From positions 194,670 through 258,669 of the forward strand of contig NZ_VITH01000010.1 in assembly GCF_007827815.1 (NCBI RefSeq): 64,000 bases of DNA, in the 5' to 3' direction. The stretch's first letter is position 1. Each line of letters opens with the position of its first letter. Made by a program: the position numbers and the translations under genes. A model generated the notes under the pieces. The model saw nothing but the letters and a program-made list of their open reading frames with translations, was not told where the DNA came from and did not search any database. This DNA comes from Azospirillum brasilense. Lineage in GTDB: Bacteria > Pseudomonadota > Alphaproteobacteria > Azospirillales > Azospirillaceae. Shown piece by piece: positions 51,001-59,400 of this stretch.

Positions 51001-53749
51001 GGCCGCTCACCAGCAGCGTGTTGCCGGCGCTGCCCAGTTCCACCAGGTCGGTGCCGATGCCGCCGACCACCGTCTCGACACCGTCCACCAGCAGCGTGTT
51101 GCCGGCGCTGCCCAGTTCCACCAGGTCGGTGCCGGACGTGCCGATCAGCGTCTCGATCCGCCACACCGTGAGCGTGTTGCCGGCACTGTCGCCGAGCGTC
51201 ACGATGTCGAGGCCGCTGCCGCCCTTGATCGTTTCGACACCGCTTGCCGTCATCACGTTGCCGCCGGTGCCGAACGTCACGACGTCGGTGCCGGAACCGC
51301 CGGTCAGCGTCTCCAGCAACCGGACAAACAGCGTGTTGCCGCCGCTGCCCAGCGTCACCACATCTGTGCCGGAGCCGCCAAACAGCGTCTCGACCTCCGA
51401 CACCTCGATGGTGTTGCCGCCGCTGCCCAGCGTCACAACGTCGGTCGCGGTGCCGCCGGTCAGAGTCTCGATGTGGCTCACCAGGATGGTGCTTCCCCAC
51501 GTCGTACCGAAGGACACCACGTCGGTGCCGGACCCGCCGGTCAGGGTTTCCAGCCGGGACACCGACATCGTGTTGCCACCGTCACCGAGCGTCACGAACT
51601 CCTGGCCGGTGTTGCCGTTCAAAGTCTCGATGCCGCTGACCAGCGCGGTCAACCCGGAGCCGCTGACCGTCAGCACGTCGGTGCCGGTGCCGCCGATCAC
51701 CGTTTCCAGAGCGCTCACCAGCATGGTGCTGCCGGCTCCGCCCAGCGTCACAACGTCGACGCCGGAGGCGCCGATCAACGATTCCAGAAGGGACACCGTC
51801 AGCGTGTTCCCACCCGTGAGCAGCGTCGCCACGTCGGTGCCGACACCGCCGGTCAAGGTCTCGACGCCGCCCACCCGCATCGTGGAGCCGCCGGTGCCCA
51901 CGGTCACGACGTCGGTGCCGGCCCCGCCGATCACCGTCTCCAACAGCCGGATCGTCAGCGTGTTGCCGCTGCTGTCGAGGTTCACGGTGTCGGAGCCGGT
52001 GCTACCGATCAGCGTTTCGAAGAAACTCACCGACACGGTGTTGCCACCGGTGCCCAGCGTCACGAAATCGGCGCCCGCCCCGCCGATCAGCGTCTCGGTC
52101 AACCGCACCAACAGCGTGTTGCCGTTGCTGTCGAGGCTCACGATGTCGGCGCCGGTGCCACCGATCAGCGTTTCGACGAGACTCACCGACACGGTGTTGC
52201 CGCCGCTGCTCAGAGTCACCACGTCGGTGCCGGTTCCACCCGTCAGCGTTTCGACGCCCCGTATCAGCAACGAAGTGCCGCCGGTGCCCAACGTCACGTT
52301 GTCCGTGCCGGAGCCGCCGAGCACCTGCTCGATCAGCCGGACCAGCACCGTGCTGCCGAGACTGCTCGACATCACCACGTCGGTGCCGGTGCCGCCCGTC
52401 AGCGTCTCGACGCCGCCCACCAGCACCGTGTTGCCGCCGCTGCCCAGCGTCACGACGTCGGTGCCGACGCCGCCCGTCAGAGTCTCCAGCTTCGACACGG
52501 TCAGCGTGTTGCCCGCGCTGTCGCCCAGCGTCACCACGTCGGTGCCGATGCCGCCGGTCAGCGTCTCGACGCCCTCCGCCAGCATCGTGTTGCCGCTGCT
52601 GCCCAGAATCACCACATCGGTGCCCACACCGCCGGTCAGCGTCTCGACGCCGCCCACCAGCATCGTGTTGCCGAGCGAGCCCAGCGTCACCACGTCGGTG
52701 CCCACACCGCCGAGCAGCGTCTCGACGCCGCTCACCAGAATGGTGTTGCCGCCGCCGGCCAGGATCACCAGGTCGGTGGCGGAGCTGCCGGTCAGTGTCT
52801 CGACCCCGGAGACGGTGTAGGTCGCCCCGATCTCGACCAGCGACACCACGTCGACGCCGGTGCCGCCGGTCAGCGTGTTGATCTGCGACAGCGCGATCGT
52901 GTTTCCGGCATTGCCCAGCGTCACGACGACCGGGGCGACGTTGCGGAAATACTCCACATCGCCTCCGTCGACGCCGACCACCAGATCAATGTCGCCGTCG
53001 CCGTCGAGATCGCCCAGCGCCGGCCGCGGGTACGCTCCGGGGCCGATGGCCCCGTAGGGATTCGTGGCGAGCAACGAAAAGGTCGGCGCCGCCGCCGTGC
53101 CGACGTTGACGTAGACGTTGCTCTTGGTGATGAGGTCGACGAGACCGTCCCCGTTGATGTCCGCCAGCGCGGGCGACGCGTAGCCATCGATGTTACGGGT
53201 CAGGCCGAAGGGATTGGTTCCTGCCAGCGTGAAGGTCGGCGACAGCGTCGAGCCGTTGTTGCGGTAAAAGAGAATGTCCCCGCTCGAATTGCCGATCAGC
53301 AGGTCGAGGTCGCCATCGGCGTCCAGGTCGGCGAAGCTCGGCGCCCCGTAACTTCCAGCGCTCTGGATGCCGAACAGGCCGGTGCCTTCCAGCGAGAAGG
53401 TCGGCGTCTGCGCCGAGGTTCCGTTGTTGCGGAAGAACAGGGTGGTGCCGGCGTGGTTGCCGATGAACAGGTCGAGATCACCGTCGCCGTCGATGTCCAC
53501 CAGACCGGGAAGCGCGCCGCCCGCGCTGACGTTGGTGATTCCGAACGGGTTGGTGCTGTCCAGCGTGAAGGTCGGCGACAGGGTCGTGCCGGTGTTCCGG
53601 AAGAAAAGCGTGTTGCCGTCCGCGTTGCCGACCAGGACGTCGAGATCGCCGTCACCATCAAGGTCGACCAGCACCGGAGCGGCCTCGCTTCCGGTGTCGG
53701 AGAGGCCGAAGCTGTTGGTGCCGATCATAGTGAAGGTTGGATTCGCCAC
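42041..53749 (-). CDS. Giant repeat protein with FG-GAP, Ig-like, Calx-beta and RTX modules (adhesin-like)
   Basis: A 3,902-residue protein, probably surface-located or secreted. In order: five FG-GAP/VCBS-like blades (residues about 5-270, motif DLDGDGDLD); about 28 tandem copies of a 26-residue unit VTLGxxGNTxxVSxVETLTGGxGTDV (about 275-1010); an Ig-like domain and then near-identical 99-residue Ig-like repeats (about 1120-1515); cadherin-like and VCBS domains; Calx-beta domains (DAADFGGTLPSGTVTF twice); four cadherin-like repeats; and C-terminal RTX nonapeptides (GGxGxDxxx) followed by a short tail. The start is GTG at 53749. RTX proteins leave by type I secretion, but no secretion genes are near. 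Calcium-stiffened adhesin or biofilm protein is likely. Confidence 0.92.
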   Translation of the reverse strand: MANPTFTMIGTNSFGLSDTGSEAAPVLVDLDGDGDLDVLVGNADGNTLFFRNTGTTLSPTFTLDSTNPFGITNVSAGGALPGLVDIDGDGDLDLFIGNHAGTTLFFRNNGTSAQTPTFSLEGTGLFGIQSAGSYGAPSFADLDADGDLDLLIGNSSGDILFYRNNGSTLSPTFTLAGTNPFGLTRNIDGYASPALADINGDGLVDLITKSNVYVNVGTAAAPTFSLLATNPYGAIGPGAYPRPALGDLDGDGDIDLVVGVDGGDVEYFRNVAPVVVTLGNAGNTIALSQINTLTGGTGVDVVSLVEIGATYTVSGVETLTGSSATDLVILAGGGNTILVSGVETLLGGVGTDVVTLGSLGNTMLVGGVETLTGGVGTDVVILGSSGNTMLAEGVETLTGGIGTDVVTLGDSAGNTLTVSKLETLTGGVGTDVVTLGSGGNTVLVGGVETLTGGTGTDVVMSSSLGSTVLVRLIEQVLGGSGTDNVTLGTGGTSLLIRGVETLTGGTGTDVVTLSSGGNTVSVSLVETLIGGTGADIVSLDSNGNTLLVRLTETLIGGAGADFVTLGTGGNTVSVSFFETLIGSTGSDTVNLDSSGNTLTIRLLETVIGGAGTDVVTVGTGGSTMRVGGVETLTGGVGTDVATLLTGGNTLTVSLLESLIGASGVDVVTLGGAGSTMLVSALETVIGGTGTDVLTVSGSGLTALVSGIETLNGNTGQEFVTLGDGGNTMSVSRLETLTGGSGTDVVSFGTTWGSTILVSHIETLTGGTATDVVTLGSGGNTIEVSEVETLFGGSGTDVVTLGSGGNTLFVRLLETLTGGSGTDVVTFGTGGNVMTASGVETIKGGSGLDIVTLGDSAGNTLTVWRIETLIGTSGTDLVELGSAGNTLLVDGVETVVGGIGTDLVELGSAGNTLLVSGLETLTGGVGTDVVTLGGAGNTLLVSGVETLTGGSGLDVVTLGDSAGNTLTVTELQTLIGGVGNDVVTFTPAGNHGTLFVSGVETVFTPFQTLTLNGTDTLIVLPVGPSIPVLSPASDSGTAGDAVTNASQPTLTGTADPGVLVRLYGNGVEIGTGTVNGSGDWSVVPSTTLADGTWTLTATVVSSGVESELSGSLLVTIDTSAHAPSALALAAASNSGLTSDTLTNVTAPAITGSVAEAGVVVLYEGATALGTMTASAAGAWSITAASLGDGAHTLTATVSDAAGNTSSSSTALTVTIDTSASSPTSLALSTASNSGSTSDTLTNVTAPVITGTVAEAGVVVLYEGATALGTVTASAAGAWSITAGSLGDGAHTLTATVTDAAGNTSSVSSALTVTIDTSASSPTSLALSTASNSGLTSDTLTNVTAPVVTGTVAEAGVVVLYEGAAALGTVTASAAGAWSITAASLGDGAHTLTATVTDAAGNTSSVSSALTVTIDTSANAPSALALASASNSGLTSDTLTNVTAPVITGTVAEAGVVVLYEGATALGTVTASAAGAWSITAGSLGDGAHTLTAMVTDAAGNTSTASSALTVTVDSGAPSVTVALDKTTLGLGETATVTFTFSEAPVGFSLSAVSAQNGTLSDLSVLPGSDGLVYTAILTPSAETLAADSRITVATGWSDTAGNTPAASATSIGYAIDTRTPSGNTAPVIGGAMAGQAANDTASLQPFTSLTVSDNQTAQAQTVVVTVHDSGGTVGDATGAFTAASLTASGFVKSSAGTYTLAAGSAAAAQAALRLLDFQPTANRAAPGTQQTTAFTVTVTDADGASVTSSTTSISVLSVNDAPVLAQALGTRNVDQGQAFSYTIPAGTFTDADTGDSLTFSATSGDGSALPAWLSFDAATGRLSGTPGNADVGTRTVRVTATDSSGATVTDLLTIQVANVNDAPVAVNDTGDTDRLTPVTVIASSGVLANDTDPDAGDRLTVSAVNGDAANVGQAITLAGGGRLTLNADGGYSFDPAGGYGTLLFGQTRQETVSYTVTDQAGATSTATLTITVRGVNTAPAVQEAKHVAIDQNSSRVGLSIDKPVDPEGDPLTVTVTGLPTVGTLQRYDGTALSVGDTLTPDQLAAVIYTPPFGATGAAGSFSYAVSDGTNLVGRAVTISLTPVQWLSLTPSSLSIAEGNSGSTGLTYTITRRGDTSGATTVKWQVDTTGLSGSLADAADFGGTLPSGTVTFAAGETSRTITIPISGDRLVEANERFRVLLFSPSTTVAEAKITVENATAIGTILNDDHAATITAVSGPAVGRYLAARGDTLDFTVSFSDAVSVSGSGAPRLALTIGTQTRYATFLRVDSGNLVFRYAVGADDLDSDGIAVAGAIDLNGAQIRDSAGNTVTGLSFGSAAPVTSHVMVNVRGGHAIDGYIAGATVFADANANGQLDDGEAFGTTNAVGSWSIPGGSGPIVMIGGTDISTNLAFTGVYEAPGSASVITPLTTIIMGMAGLAGTDGEIAAAATELKSKLGLDAGLDLLAYDPIVAVTTAGADAAAIATALKTQAAAASVANVIVQGSAVLAGVVIGAPRASGVIGRALVGAIADAIKAVPAGGTIDLADPAVLAAILAAAGARIGAVDSVRLAAVTGGAANVIAASNGAVITAGTTNSGGVDGLTQMAQAQVVAQGTAADELRNGTAAGDVSGAVAAFTGTNLQQQISAAQVAVVIPSRLAIAATDADKREGDSGTTAFTFTVTRAGSASGVLTVAWAVAASDGPGGATLDAADFGGTLPSGTVSFADGETTKTITILVSGDTDIEPDETFTVTLSNPSVTATAIETASASGTIRNEDPIDPTLTLPTAPTVVAGTAAAIAGLSVMDGDSATVTVTLTPGNGSLGLAGPAAISTAGDGTVTISGSVADVNTTLASLVFTGAGGHTAASIAVTVADGDPSTPDASGTLAIAVQSAPANVLPSSPTIVAGRSTEVLGLEITDIDGGTMTVVLTPTNGTLTLPLFGSATTSDLGNGKVRLTGSLEDVNRTLQQLEFTASRNVTSASIRFESSDDQPLTPDADSLLVIGVLSSPEHSAPASLSVVSGVATAVSGLSVSDYDSPTLQVTLTPTNGALALTAQGGVTLTQPSAGVWRLLGTQADITATLATLTFTGTAGQTAGTIRVTTSDLGTLTTDAEATIAVTITDPVVLVAPTLTLPQPITLDQGLDTALAGIQVTDPDSPSITVTLTPSQAILGATAAGQASVATAGNGTMTISGSVADVNATLAALRITGGTAATATVAVTVSDGVTTPATGTLTLPMVDVTPPASPTITAVSIDSAGAQPVTVTNRNRLFVRGTAEANSRVALSDGGTEVATVTADAQGAWVVDLSATPLSDGGHSFTARATDAAGNTGPLSGARSVSIDTVAPTTPSVVFNDASIDQARQTNVGFVLSGGESGTAYRWTLTSSGGGDPLTGTGTLTGPGGTVGGIDVSGLFDGTLSLAVTLTDAAGNVSAAGTATAAKAAGAVVDGTKVQTLASQVNGRSFSTVVIQAPAVGRVEDPGSPNAALADVPLVRETVTDPTSGQATLMTTLQVGLPTGVGVTASGPADREGATLAQADLIRAIEARTTAGSTSRSDLSSGGLRYLGTLSQQASLLLRTLAFTAPATPGAAVRVTGAAVGSSMPTALVIDTTGAAGPLTVQLDRVSFVAVIGSATLVGGEGNQVVYGDASSQSIILGPGDDLLSGGGGNDTVASTLGNDTLYGDDGDDLMHGGDGDDLMDGGADNDTMGGGAGNDTMGGGAGNDILIGEGGNDALFGGTGNDTLFGGDGDDTLFGEDGDDILSLGTGNDLADGGAGNDTLFGEEGNDTLFGGAGDDILSLGTGNDLADGGAGNDTLFGEDGNDTLFGGAGDDVMSGGAGDDLLFLDQGADTVWGGAGADVFAFGSASGGSMVMDFTPGTDRLALFDPSLDLRAVIASARVVNGSTVLDLRPGVSITIVGQTGDVARWFS
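42260..42870 (-). repeat. RTX (GGxGxDxxx) nonapeptide-coding repeats at the 3' end of the giant gene
   Basis: About 20 glycine/aspartate nonapeptides in a row (GNDTLFGEDGDDILSLG and variants). Two long blocks are almost identical, around 42343-42440 and 42463-42560 (each contains the segment encoding SLGTGNDLADGGAGNDTLFG). They form a calcium-binding parallel beta-roll in known RTX proteins. Confidence 0.88.
49206..50393 (-). repeat. Four tandem 297-bp Ig-like-domain repeats inside the giant gene
   Basis: Corresponding bases recur exactly every 297 bp (unit starts at 49206, 49503, 49800 and 50097), each unit encoding a 99-residue Ig-like domain with the core ITGTVAEAGVVVLYEGATAL and SLGDGAHTLTATVTDAAGN. 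The DNA of the units is nearly identical, unlike the more diverged repeats elsewhere, which points to recent duplication or ongoing recombination. Confidence 0.9.
50720..52930 (-). repeat. Tandem array of about 28 units of 78 bp inside the giant gene
   Basis: Each unit encodes 26 residues (27 in four units, where GDSAGNTL or TTWGSTIL adds one) on the pattern VTLGxxGNTxxVxxVETLTGGxGTDV. Units are diverged at the DNA level, with invariant Gly-Asn-Thr, Glu-Thr and Gly-Thr-Asp positions. The pattern resembles a solenoid distantly like RTX/leucine-rich beta-repeats; it is not a CRISPR array because it is coding and lacks constant repeats. Confidence 0.85.
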
Positions 53750-54260
53750 GGTGCTTCAGCCCTCACGTCAACGCAGCCGGCCCGGACACCGGTCTTAGTT
53801 CGATCAATGAACTATCAAGAGCTAATTAATGGTATATAAATTGCCTCCAAAACGCGTTACCGGATAGTAACAGTGGCGTTTGCGCGCCTGAATCCTTACT
53901 TTTCGAATATTTTCTTGCTCTGCAAGAAAACACGCATATGTCGATCGGAAGCAAACATATTGCACGGGCAGGTATCGTCCGGAGATTGAAACCAAAACCG
54001 AAGGTTAGCGCAGGAGCGGGAAAGCCGCGCTCAATCGGAACGAAAAAGAATGATTGCCGTGGCATGACGGCCGAACGGCCAGCGCCGCCGCAAGGATCGG
54101 TCGGGCAGCGGGGTAGCGTTCAATAGCCCCCTCCGTTCGCCGATGTGCGCTTGCATGCCGCCGGAAGCCGCCGGAAGCCCCCACGGCGGCGACTCGGCCT
54201 CCACCGCGAACGGCGAGGCCCCCGGGAGAGCGAAGGCGCCGGCCAGCTCCCCCGGTGTGC
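53750..54260. promoter_or_regulatory. AT-rich spacer between the giant gene and the signalling operon
   Basis: About 510 bp with no convincing gene. Bases 53790-54060 are AT-rich and should hold the promoter of the giant gene on the minus strand. An inverted repeat TAGTTC (53796-53801) with GAACTA (53809-53814), spaced by seven bases, lies about 50 bp upstream of its start codon and is a candidate operator. Short frames here on both strands lack ribosome binding sites. Confidence 0.55.
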
Positions 54261-54896
54261 TCACTGCGCGGCGTCGGGCACCAGGCTGTCGACGATGCGC
54301 ACCAGATCCACCACCGACCGCACCCCCATCTTGCGCATGGCTTGGCCGCGGTGCAGCTTCACCGTCGCTTCGCTGAGGTCGAGGTCACCGGCGATCTGCT
54401 TGTTGCGCAGGCCGGACACCACCATCATCGCGACCTCGCGTTCACGCACGGTCAGCGTGTCGAAGCGGGCGCGCTGGGCGACGAGGCTGCGCTCCTGCTC
54501 GCGCTGCTCGCCATGCCGGGCGATGGCGGCGTGGATCGCGTCCAGCAGGTTCTGGTGATGGACCGGCTTGGTCAGGAACTCGAAGGCTCCCGCCTTCATC
54601 GCGCGGACCGACATCGGAACATCGCCATGCCCGGTGATGAAGATCACCGGAAGGCTGTTGCCGCAGCGCGCCAGCTCCGCCTGGAAATCCAACCCGCTGC
54701 GGCCCGGCAACCGCACGTCCAGCACCATGCAGCCGACGTCGATGGCCGGTTGCCGGTCGACATACTGCTGCACCGATCCGAAGCTCCGGACCGGCAGGCC
54801 GACGGAGTCGAGCAGCCCCTCCAGCGCTTCGCGGACGGCTTCGTCGTCGTCGATGACCACCACGGTCACCGTTGGTTCGGCATCGCGCGCACCCAT
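54261..54896 (-). CDS. FixJ-type two-component response regulator
   Basis: A 211-residue regulator. The receiver domain has the acidic pair VVIDDDEA, the phosphoacceptor D60 (CMVLDVRLPGRSG), the conserved Thr in FITGHGD and the Lys in FLTKPVH. A C-terminal LuxR-type HTH follows (LTVREREVAMMVVSGLRNKQ, SEATVKLHRGQAMRKM). Its start overlaps the upstream kinase stop in TGATG, so it is the output protein of that kinase. DNA-binding transcription regulator; target genes unknown. Confidence 0.92.
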   Translation of the reverse strand: MGARDAEPTVTVVVIDDDEAVREALEGLLDSVGLPVRSFGSVQQYVDRQPAIDVGCMVLDVRLPGRSGLDFQAELARCGNSLPVIFITGHGDVPMSVRAMKAGAFEFLTKPVHHQNLLDAIHAAIARHGEQREQERSLVAQRARFDTLTVREREVAMMVVSGLRNKQIAGDLDLSEATVKLHRGQAMRKMGVRSVVDLVRIVDSLVPDAAQ

Positions 54897-56452
54897 CAGG
54901 CTTCTCCCAGCGCGACCGGAAGCACGGCTTCGAACACGCTGCCGCACGGTGTTCCCGGGGTCGCTGTCAGCCGCCCGCCATGCAACTCCACAATGGACCG
55001 GCTGATCGACAGCCCCATGCCCAGCCCGTCGGGCTTTGTGCTGTACAGGGCGCGGAACAGGACCTCCGGATCGGTGTCCGCGAGGCCCGGCCCGCTGTCC
55101 TCGACGCGGATGGCGATCCCGCCGTCGCCGCCGGCCGTCGCGACGCGCAGACGCCGCAGCGGCAGGCCGGGGTCGGCCATCGCTTCGATCGCGTTCATCA
55201 CCAGATTGAGGATGAGCTGCTGCAACTGCACCCGGTCGCCATGGACCCGCGGCGGGTCCGCCCGGAGATCGGTTTCCACGGCGATGCGGGCGCGGCGCAG
55301 CTCCGCCCGCACCAGCGCCAGCGTCTCGTCGACGAGGGCGTTGACGTCGACCCATCCCGGATCGGCCGGGGCCCGCCGCGCCAGCGCGTGAATGCTGCGG
55401 ACCACGTCGCCGGCCCGCTGGGCGTCGCGCACGATCCGCTCCGCCACGGCGCGGGTCTTGCCGAGGTCGGGGGCCGGCTGCGACAGGTGCTGGAGGCAGG
55501 TGCCGGCGTTGGTGATGATCGCCATCAGAGGCTGGTTCACCTCGTGCGCGACGGCGGCGGCCAGCTCCCCCATCATGGTCAGCCGGCCGACATGGGCGAG
55601 GTCGGCCTGGGCCTTGCGCAGGGCCTCGGCAACGCGGCGGCGCTGGGTCAGGTCGCTGAACACCAGGATGGAGCCCACCACCTCCCCGCGGTCGTCGATG
55701 ATGGCGGAGCAGCGTTCCTCCACCACGATTCCGGCCACCCCGGTTTCGGCCGTCTGGGAATTGGCCGCCTGGGGCGGAGCCAGCGCCGTTTCACCGCGGG
55801 GCAGCAGGCGGGACAGCCGTTCCGGCGGGGCGTGGGCCCCCCGGTGCCGGACAAGGGCGGAGAAATCCTCCTGCGGCTCCTGCGTCTCCTCGTCCAGGGC
55901 GACGAAGACAGCGGTGAGCGGCTTTCCGGCCGCTTCCGCCGCCGTCCAGCCGGTCATCGTCTCCGCCACCCGGTTCATGAAGTCGACGCGGCCGTCGCGG
56001 TCGCACAGGATCACGCCGTCGCGAATGCTGGCGAGCGTGGCGGCGTAGCGCCGTTCGCTCATACGCAACCTGGCGTCGCTGGCCTGCTTGTAGAGCGCCA
56101 TCTGGATGACCGTGCGCATCTGCGGTTCTTCGAGGGGCTTCAGCAGATAACCGAAGGGTTCCGTCCGGCTGGCGCGCTCCACGACGTCGTCGTTGGCGTA
56201 GGCGGTGAGGAAGACGACGGGGATGCGCTGGGCCTCGCGAATCCGGCGGGCCGCCTCGATCCCGTCCATCTCCCCGTCCAGGCGGATGTCCATCAGCACC
56301 AGGTCGGGCTGGTGGTGGACGGCCAGCCGCACCGCCTCCTCGCCGCTGGTCGACAGGCCGACCACGACATGGCCCATTCGGGAAACCTGATGCTGGATAT
56401 CACGCGCGACGATGCGGTCGTCTTCAACGATCAGGATACGGGCCGCAATCAT
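54896..56452 (-). CDS. Receiver-PAS-histidine kinase (FixL-like sensor)
   Basis: A 518-residue cytoplasmic kinase. The N-terminal receiver has phosphoacceptor D55 (LVLMDIRLDGEMDGIEAA). A PAS domain follows (about 135-270), with RDGVILCDRDGRVDFMNRVAE. The dimerisation/phosphoacceptor domain is MMGELAAAVAHEVNQPLMAI with H303, and the ATPase has LILNLVMNAIEAM, RVEDSGPGL and DGLGMGLSISRSIVE. There is no transmembrane segment. Possible phosphorelay: the upstream kinase signals to the receiver, then the histidine kinase to the FixJ-type regulator. The start overlaps the upstream gene in ATGA. Confidence 0.92.
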   Translation of the reverse strand: MIAARILIVEDDRIVARDIQHQVSRMGHVVVGLSTSGEEAVRLAVHHQPDLVLMDIRLDGEMDGIEAARRIREAQRIPVVFLTAYANDDVVERASRTEPFGYLLKPLEEPQMRTVIQMALYKQASDARLRMSERRYAATLASIRDGVILCDRDGRVDFMNRVAETMTGWTAAEAAGKPLTAVFVALDEETQEPQEDFSALVRHRGAHAPPERLSRLLPRGETALAPPQAANSQTAETGVAGIVVEERCSAIIDDRGEVVGSILVFSDLTQRRRVAEALRKAQADLAHVGRLTMMGELAAAVAHEVNQPLMAIITNAGTCLQHLSQPAPDLGKTRAVAERIVRDAQRAGDVVRSIHALARRAPADPGWVDVNALVDETLALVRAELRRARIAVETDLRADPPRVHGDRVQLQQLILNLVMNAIEAMADPGLPLRRLRVATAGGDGGIAIRVEDSGPGLADTDPEVLFRALYSTKPDGLGMGLSISRSIVELHGGRLTATPGTPCGSVFEAVLPVALGEA

Positions 56453-59400
56453 TCATGTCCCCGATGACGCCCCTTCAAGGGAAAGGCGACGACGAATTCT
56501 GTTCCTGTGCCGGGGTTGTATTCCAACGAACCGCGCAACTGTTCGGTCAAGTCGGCGATCAGTTGGAAGCCGAGCGTGTCCATCCTATCGGGATCATACC
56601 CACCGGGCAAGCCCACGCCGTCGTCACGTACGGTCAGCCGGCACTCCCGTCCATCCACCGCGAGGACCACGCCCAACACCCCACCCCGCCCACCGGGAAA
56701 GGCGTGCTTCAGGGCGTTGGAAACCAGTTCGTTGACGATCAGGCCGCAGGGCACCGCGCGGTCGAGGTCAAGCTGCAGGTCGGCCATCTCGGTTACCAGC
56801 CGCACCGCGCCGGCCTGCCGGGCGTAGGCGCGCAGCAGATGGGCGCACACCGATTCCAGATGCTCGCGCATCGGCACGCGCGCGAAGTTGCCGAGGCGGT
56901 AGAGGTTCTCGTGCACCAGCGCCATCGACCGCACGCGATCGCGGCTGTCCGCGAACAGGGCTGCGACCGCCTCGTCCTCGATCCGGCGGGCCTGGAGGTT
57001 GAGAAGGCTGGTGACCAGCTGCAGGTTGTTCTTCACCCGGTGATGGATCTCCTTCAGCAGCGCCTCCTTCTCGTCCAGCGTCGCGGTCTCCAGCGCCGCC
57101 GCGGCCTGGGCTCCGAGCAGCGTCAGGATGCTGACCCGCTGCGGCGTGAAGGCGTGGGTGGCCAGCGCGTTCTCCAGATGCAGCAGCCCGACGACGCGGC
57201 GGCGGCGGACCAGCGGCATGCACAGGATGGAGCGCGCCTCGGTCTGACGGACATAGGGATCGCCGGAGAAGGGACCCGACGCCCGCGTGTCGTCGACGAT
57301 CACTGCCTCCTGGTCACGGATCGCGCCGTGGACGACGGCGTGGGGCAGCGGGATGCGCGCGGCATCCTCCCGGACCAGCCGGACCGACACGCCATAGAGT
57401 CCGGTCGTCGCCTCCGCCTCCACCCGCAGCCCGTCGCCGCGGGCGAGGATCAGCAGGCCACGGCTGGCCCCGGCATGCTCCAGCACCACGGTCAGCAGGG
57501 TGGTGGTGAGCTGCTCCACACTCGCCTGGTCGGCGACCGCGCGCAGCGTCCCAAGGAGCGCCGCCGGATCGAGCCCGTCGAAGCCCCGCGGCGCCTCCGG
57601 CAAGGCCGGCTCGACCGTATCCAAGGCAAGGGCGGGATGGCGCCCGGCCAGCTGCGCCACCTTGGCGGTGGCTCCCCACCGCGCATAGGCCTCGGCCGCG
57701 TCGCGGATGCAGGCGCGCTCCAGCGTCGCCACCCCCAGCCGACGGTAGTGGCCGGCGGCGCGTTCGTGGGCCAGCGCCTCCACATGCGGCAGGGCGCTGC
57801 GCCGGGCCGCCTCGACCGCGCGGTCGTAGCCGCGCATCGCCTCCTCCGTCCGCCCCTCGGTCCGCGCCGCCTCCGCCTCGACGAGAGCGAAGCGGGCGGC
57901 GAAGCTGTCGGGGCCGTGGCCCGCCCAATCGCGCAGTTGAGCGCGATGCCGGTCCAGCGCCGCGGCGTGGCGGGCGCGCCGGTCCGGTGGGGCGTCGTCC
58001 ATCGCCCCGGCCCGGGCCAGGGCGGCGTGGAAGTGGAATTCGGCCATCTCCCAATGGCCCGACGTGGTCCACAGCAGCCCTTCCGCCCGTTCCGCCGCCT
58101 CGACCGCCGCCGTCATCGCGCCGGCGACGCAGCGGAGCTGGAGGGTGCGGATCCAGTGCCAGCAGGTGGCGATGTCCAGGCTCGGGTTGGCCAGCAGCCG
58201 CGCCTCGAAGGCGGCGTTGTCGAAGCCCTGCCCGTCGAAGGCGTCGAGCGCATCGGTCTGGCCGCGCAAGGCCCGCATCAGTTGGAGCTGGGTGGTCAGG
58301 ATGTCGGCGCAGAGCCCGAACCTCACCTGCCGGACATGGGCGAGGCGCGACTCGGCCGTGCGCTGGACCGTCGCCAGCGGATCGCCCGACGCCAGCATGC
58401 TGGTGACCAGGGTGACGCTGGTGAAACCGCCATAGGTGACGTCGCCGGCCTCCCGCGCCTCGTCGAAGGCGCGCAGCAGCAGGGCGCGCTCGCTGCGGAT
58501 GTCGCGGGTCCAGGGCACGACATGATAGGCGAAGGTCATCAGCACCCGCGCCCGGTAACGCGTCGGCCCCTGCCGCTCCGCCAGATCGTAGCCGAGGCGG
58601 CCGAAGTCGTAGCCGGCGGCGTAGTCGCCGAAACACGGGCCGGCCATCATGCCGAGATAGGCGAAACCCAGGGCGGAGGCGTCGCTGCGCCCGTTCCGCA
58701 GGGTCAGGTTGGCCATCCGCCCGAGGATCAGGCAGACGAGGTTGCGGTCGCTGAAGAAGGCCGGCGGCAGGGCGGCGGCCAGCACGTCCAGCGTCGCCCG
58801 GCTGTCGGGATCGGGGTCGGCGTCCAGCGCGGCCAGCGAAGCGATGGGCCGGCCGGCGATGGCCGCCCGCAGCCGCTCATACTCCTCCTGGGCCAGGGCG
58901 GCCGGGGGATGGGCGGGCCAGTCGATCCCCACCCCGCGCAGATAGGCCAGACAGGACTCGACGGCGCGGTCGCTGCGGTCGATGGCGGTGAAGACGGTGA
59001 CGAGCAGCGCGGTGATCGCGGCGCGGTCCGCCGGCGCCCCGGCCCGTCCGGCAAGGGCGAGCAGACGCCGCTCCGCCTGCTGCAGGTCGCCGCAGAGGAA
59101 CTCGCATTCCGCCCGGAGATGCTCCAGCGCGAAGGCCAGCCGCCCGGCCTCCGGCCCGTCCAACGGTTCTTCCACCGGCTCTTCCACCGGCCCGGCCCCG
59201 CCGCCCTCCAGCAGGCGCAGGCCGCCCAGCGCGTGGGCCAGCGCCGCGCCGTGGGCGCTGGCCGCCTTGGCCTGATGGCCGGCGGCGAGGTGGAGCGCGG
59301 CCACCTCCGCCCGCTCCCGCCCGTCCCGGACCAGGGAGAGGCAACGGTCGTACTGGCCGACCACCGCGAACAGCCGCTCCCCCGTCAGGTCGGCCGCGAA

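Noticed and set aside
50720..52930. CRISPR-like impression of the regular 78-bp array
   Set aside because: The units are contiguous coding repeats in frame, with no constant repeat and unique spacer structure and no cas genes.
43739..53839. Very long plus-strand frames opposite the giant gene (up to 1,788 codons)
   Set aside because: They are antisense shadows of a GC-rich, repeat-built gene with few stop codons. Their translations are Arg/Gly/Ser-rich or mirror the repeats, with no start signals.
53826..54065. 79-codon minus-strand frame in the AT-rich spacer
   Set aside because: No ribosome binding site and atypical composition; more likely promoter DNA.
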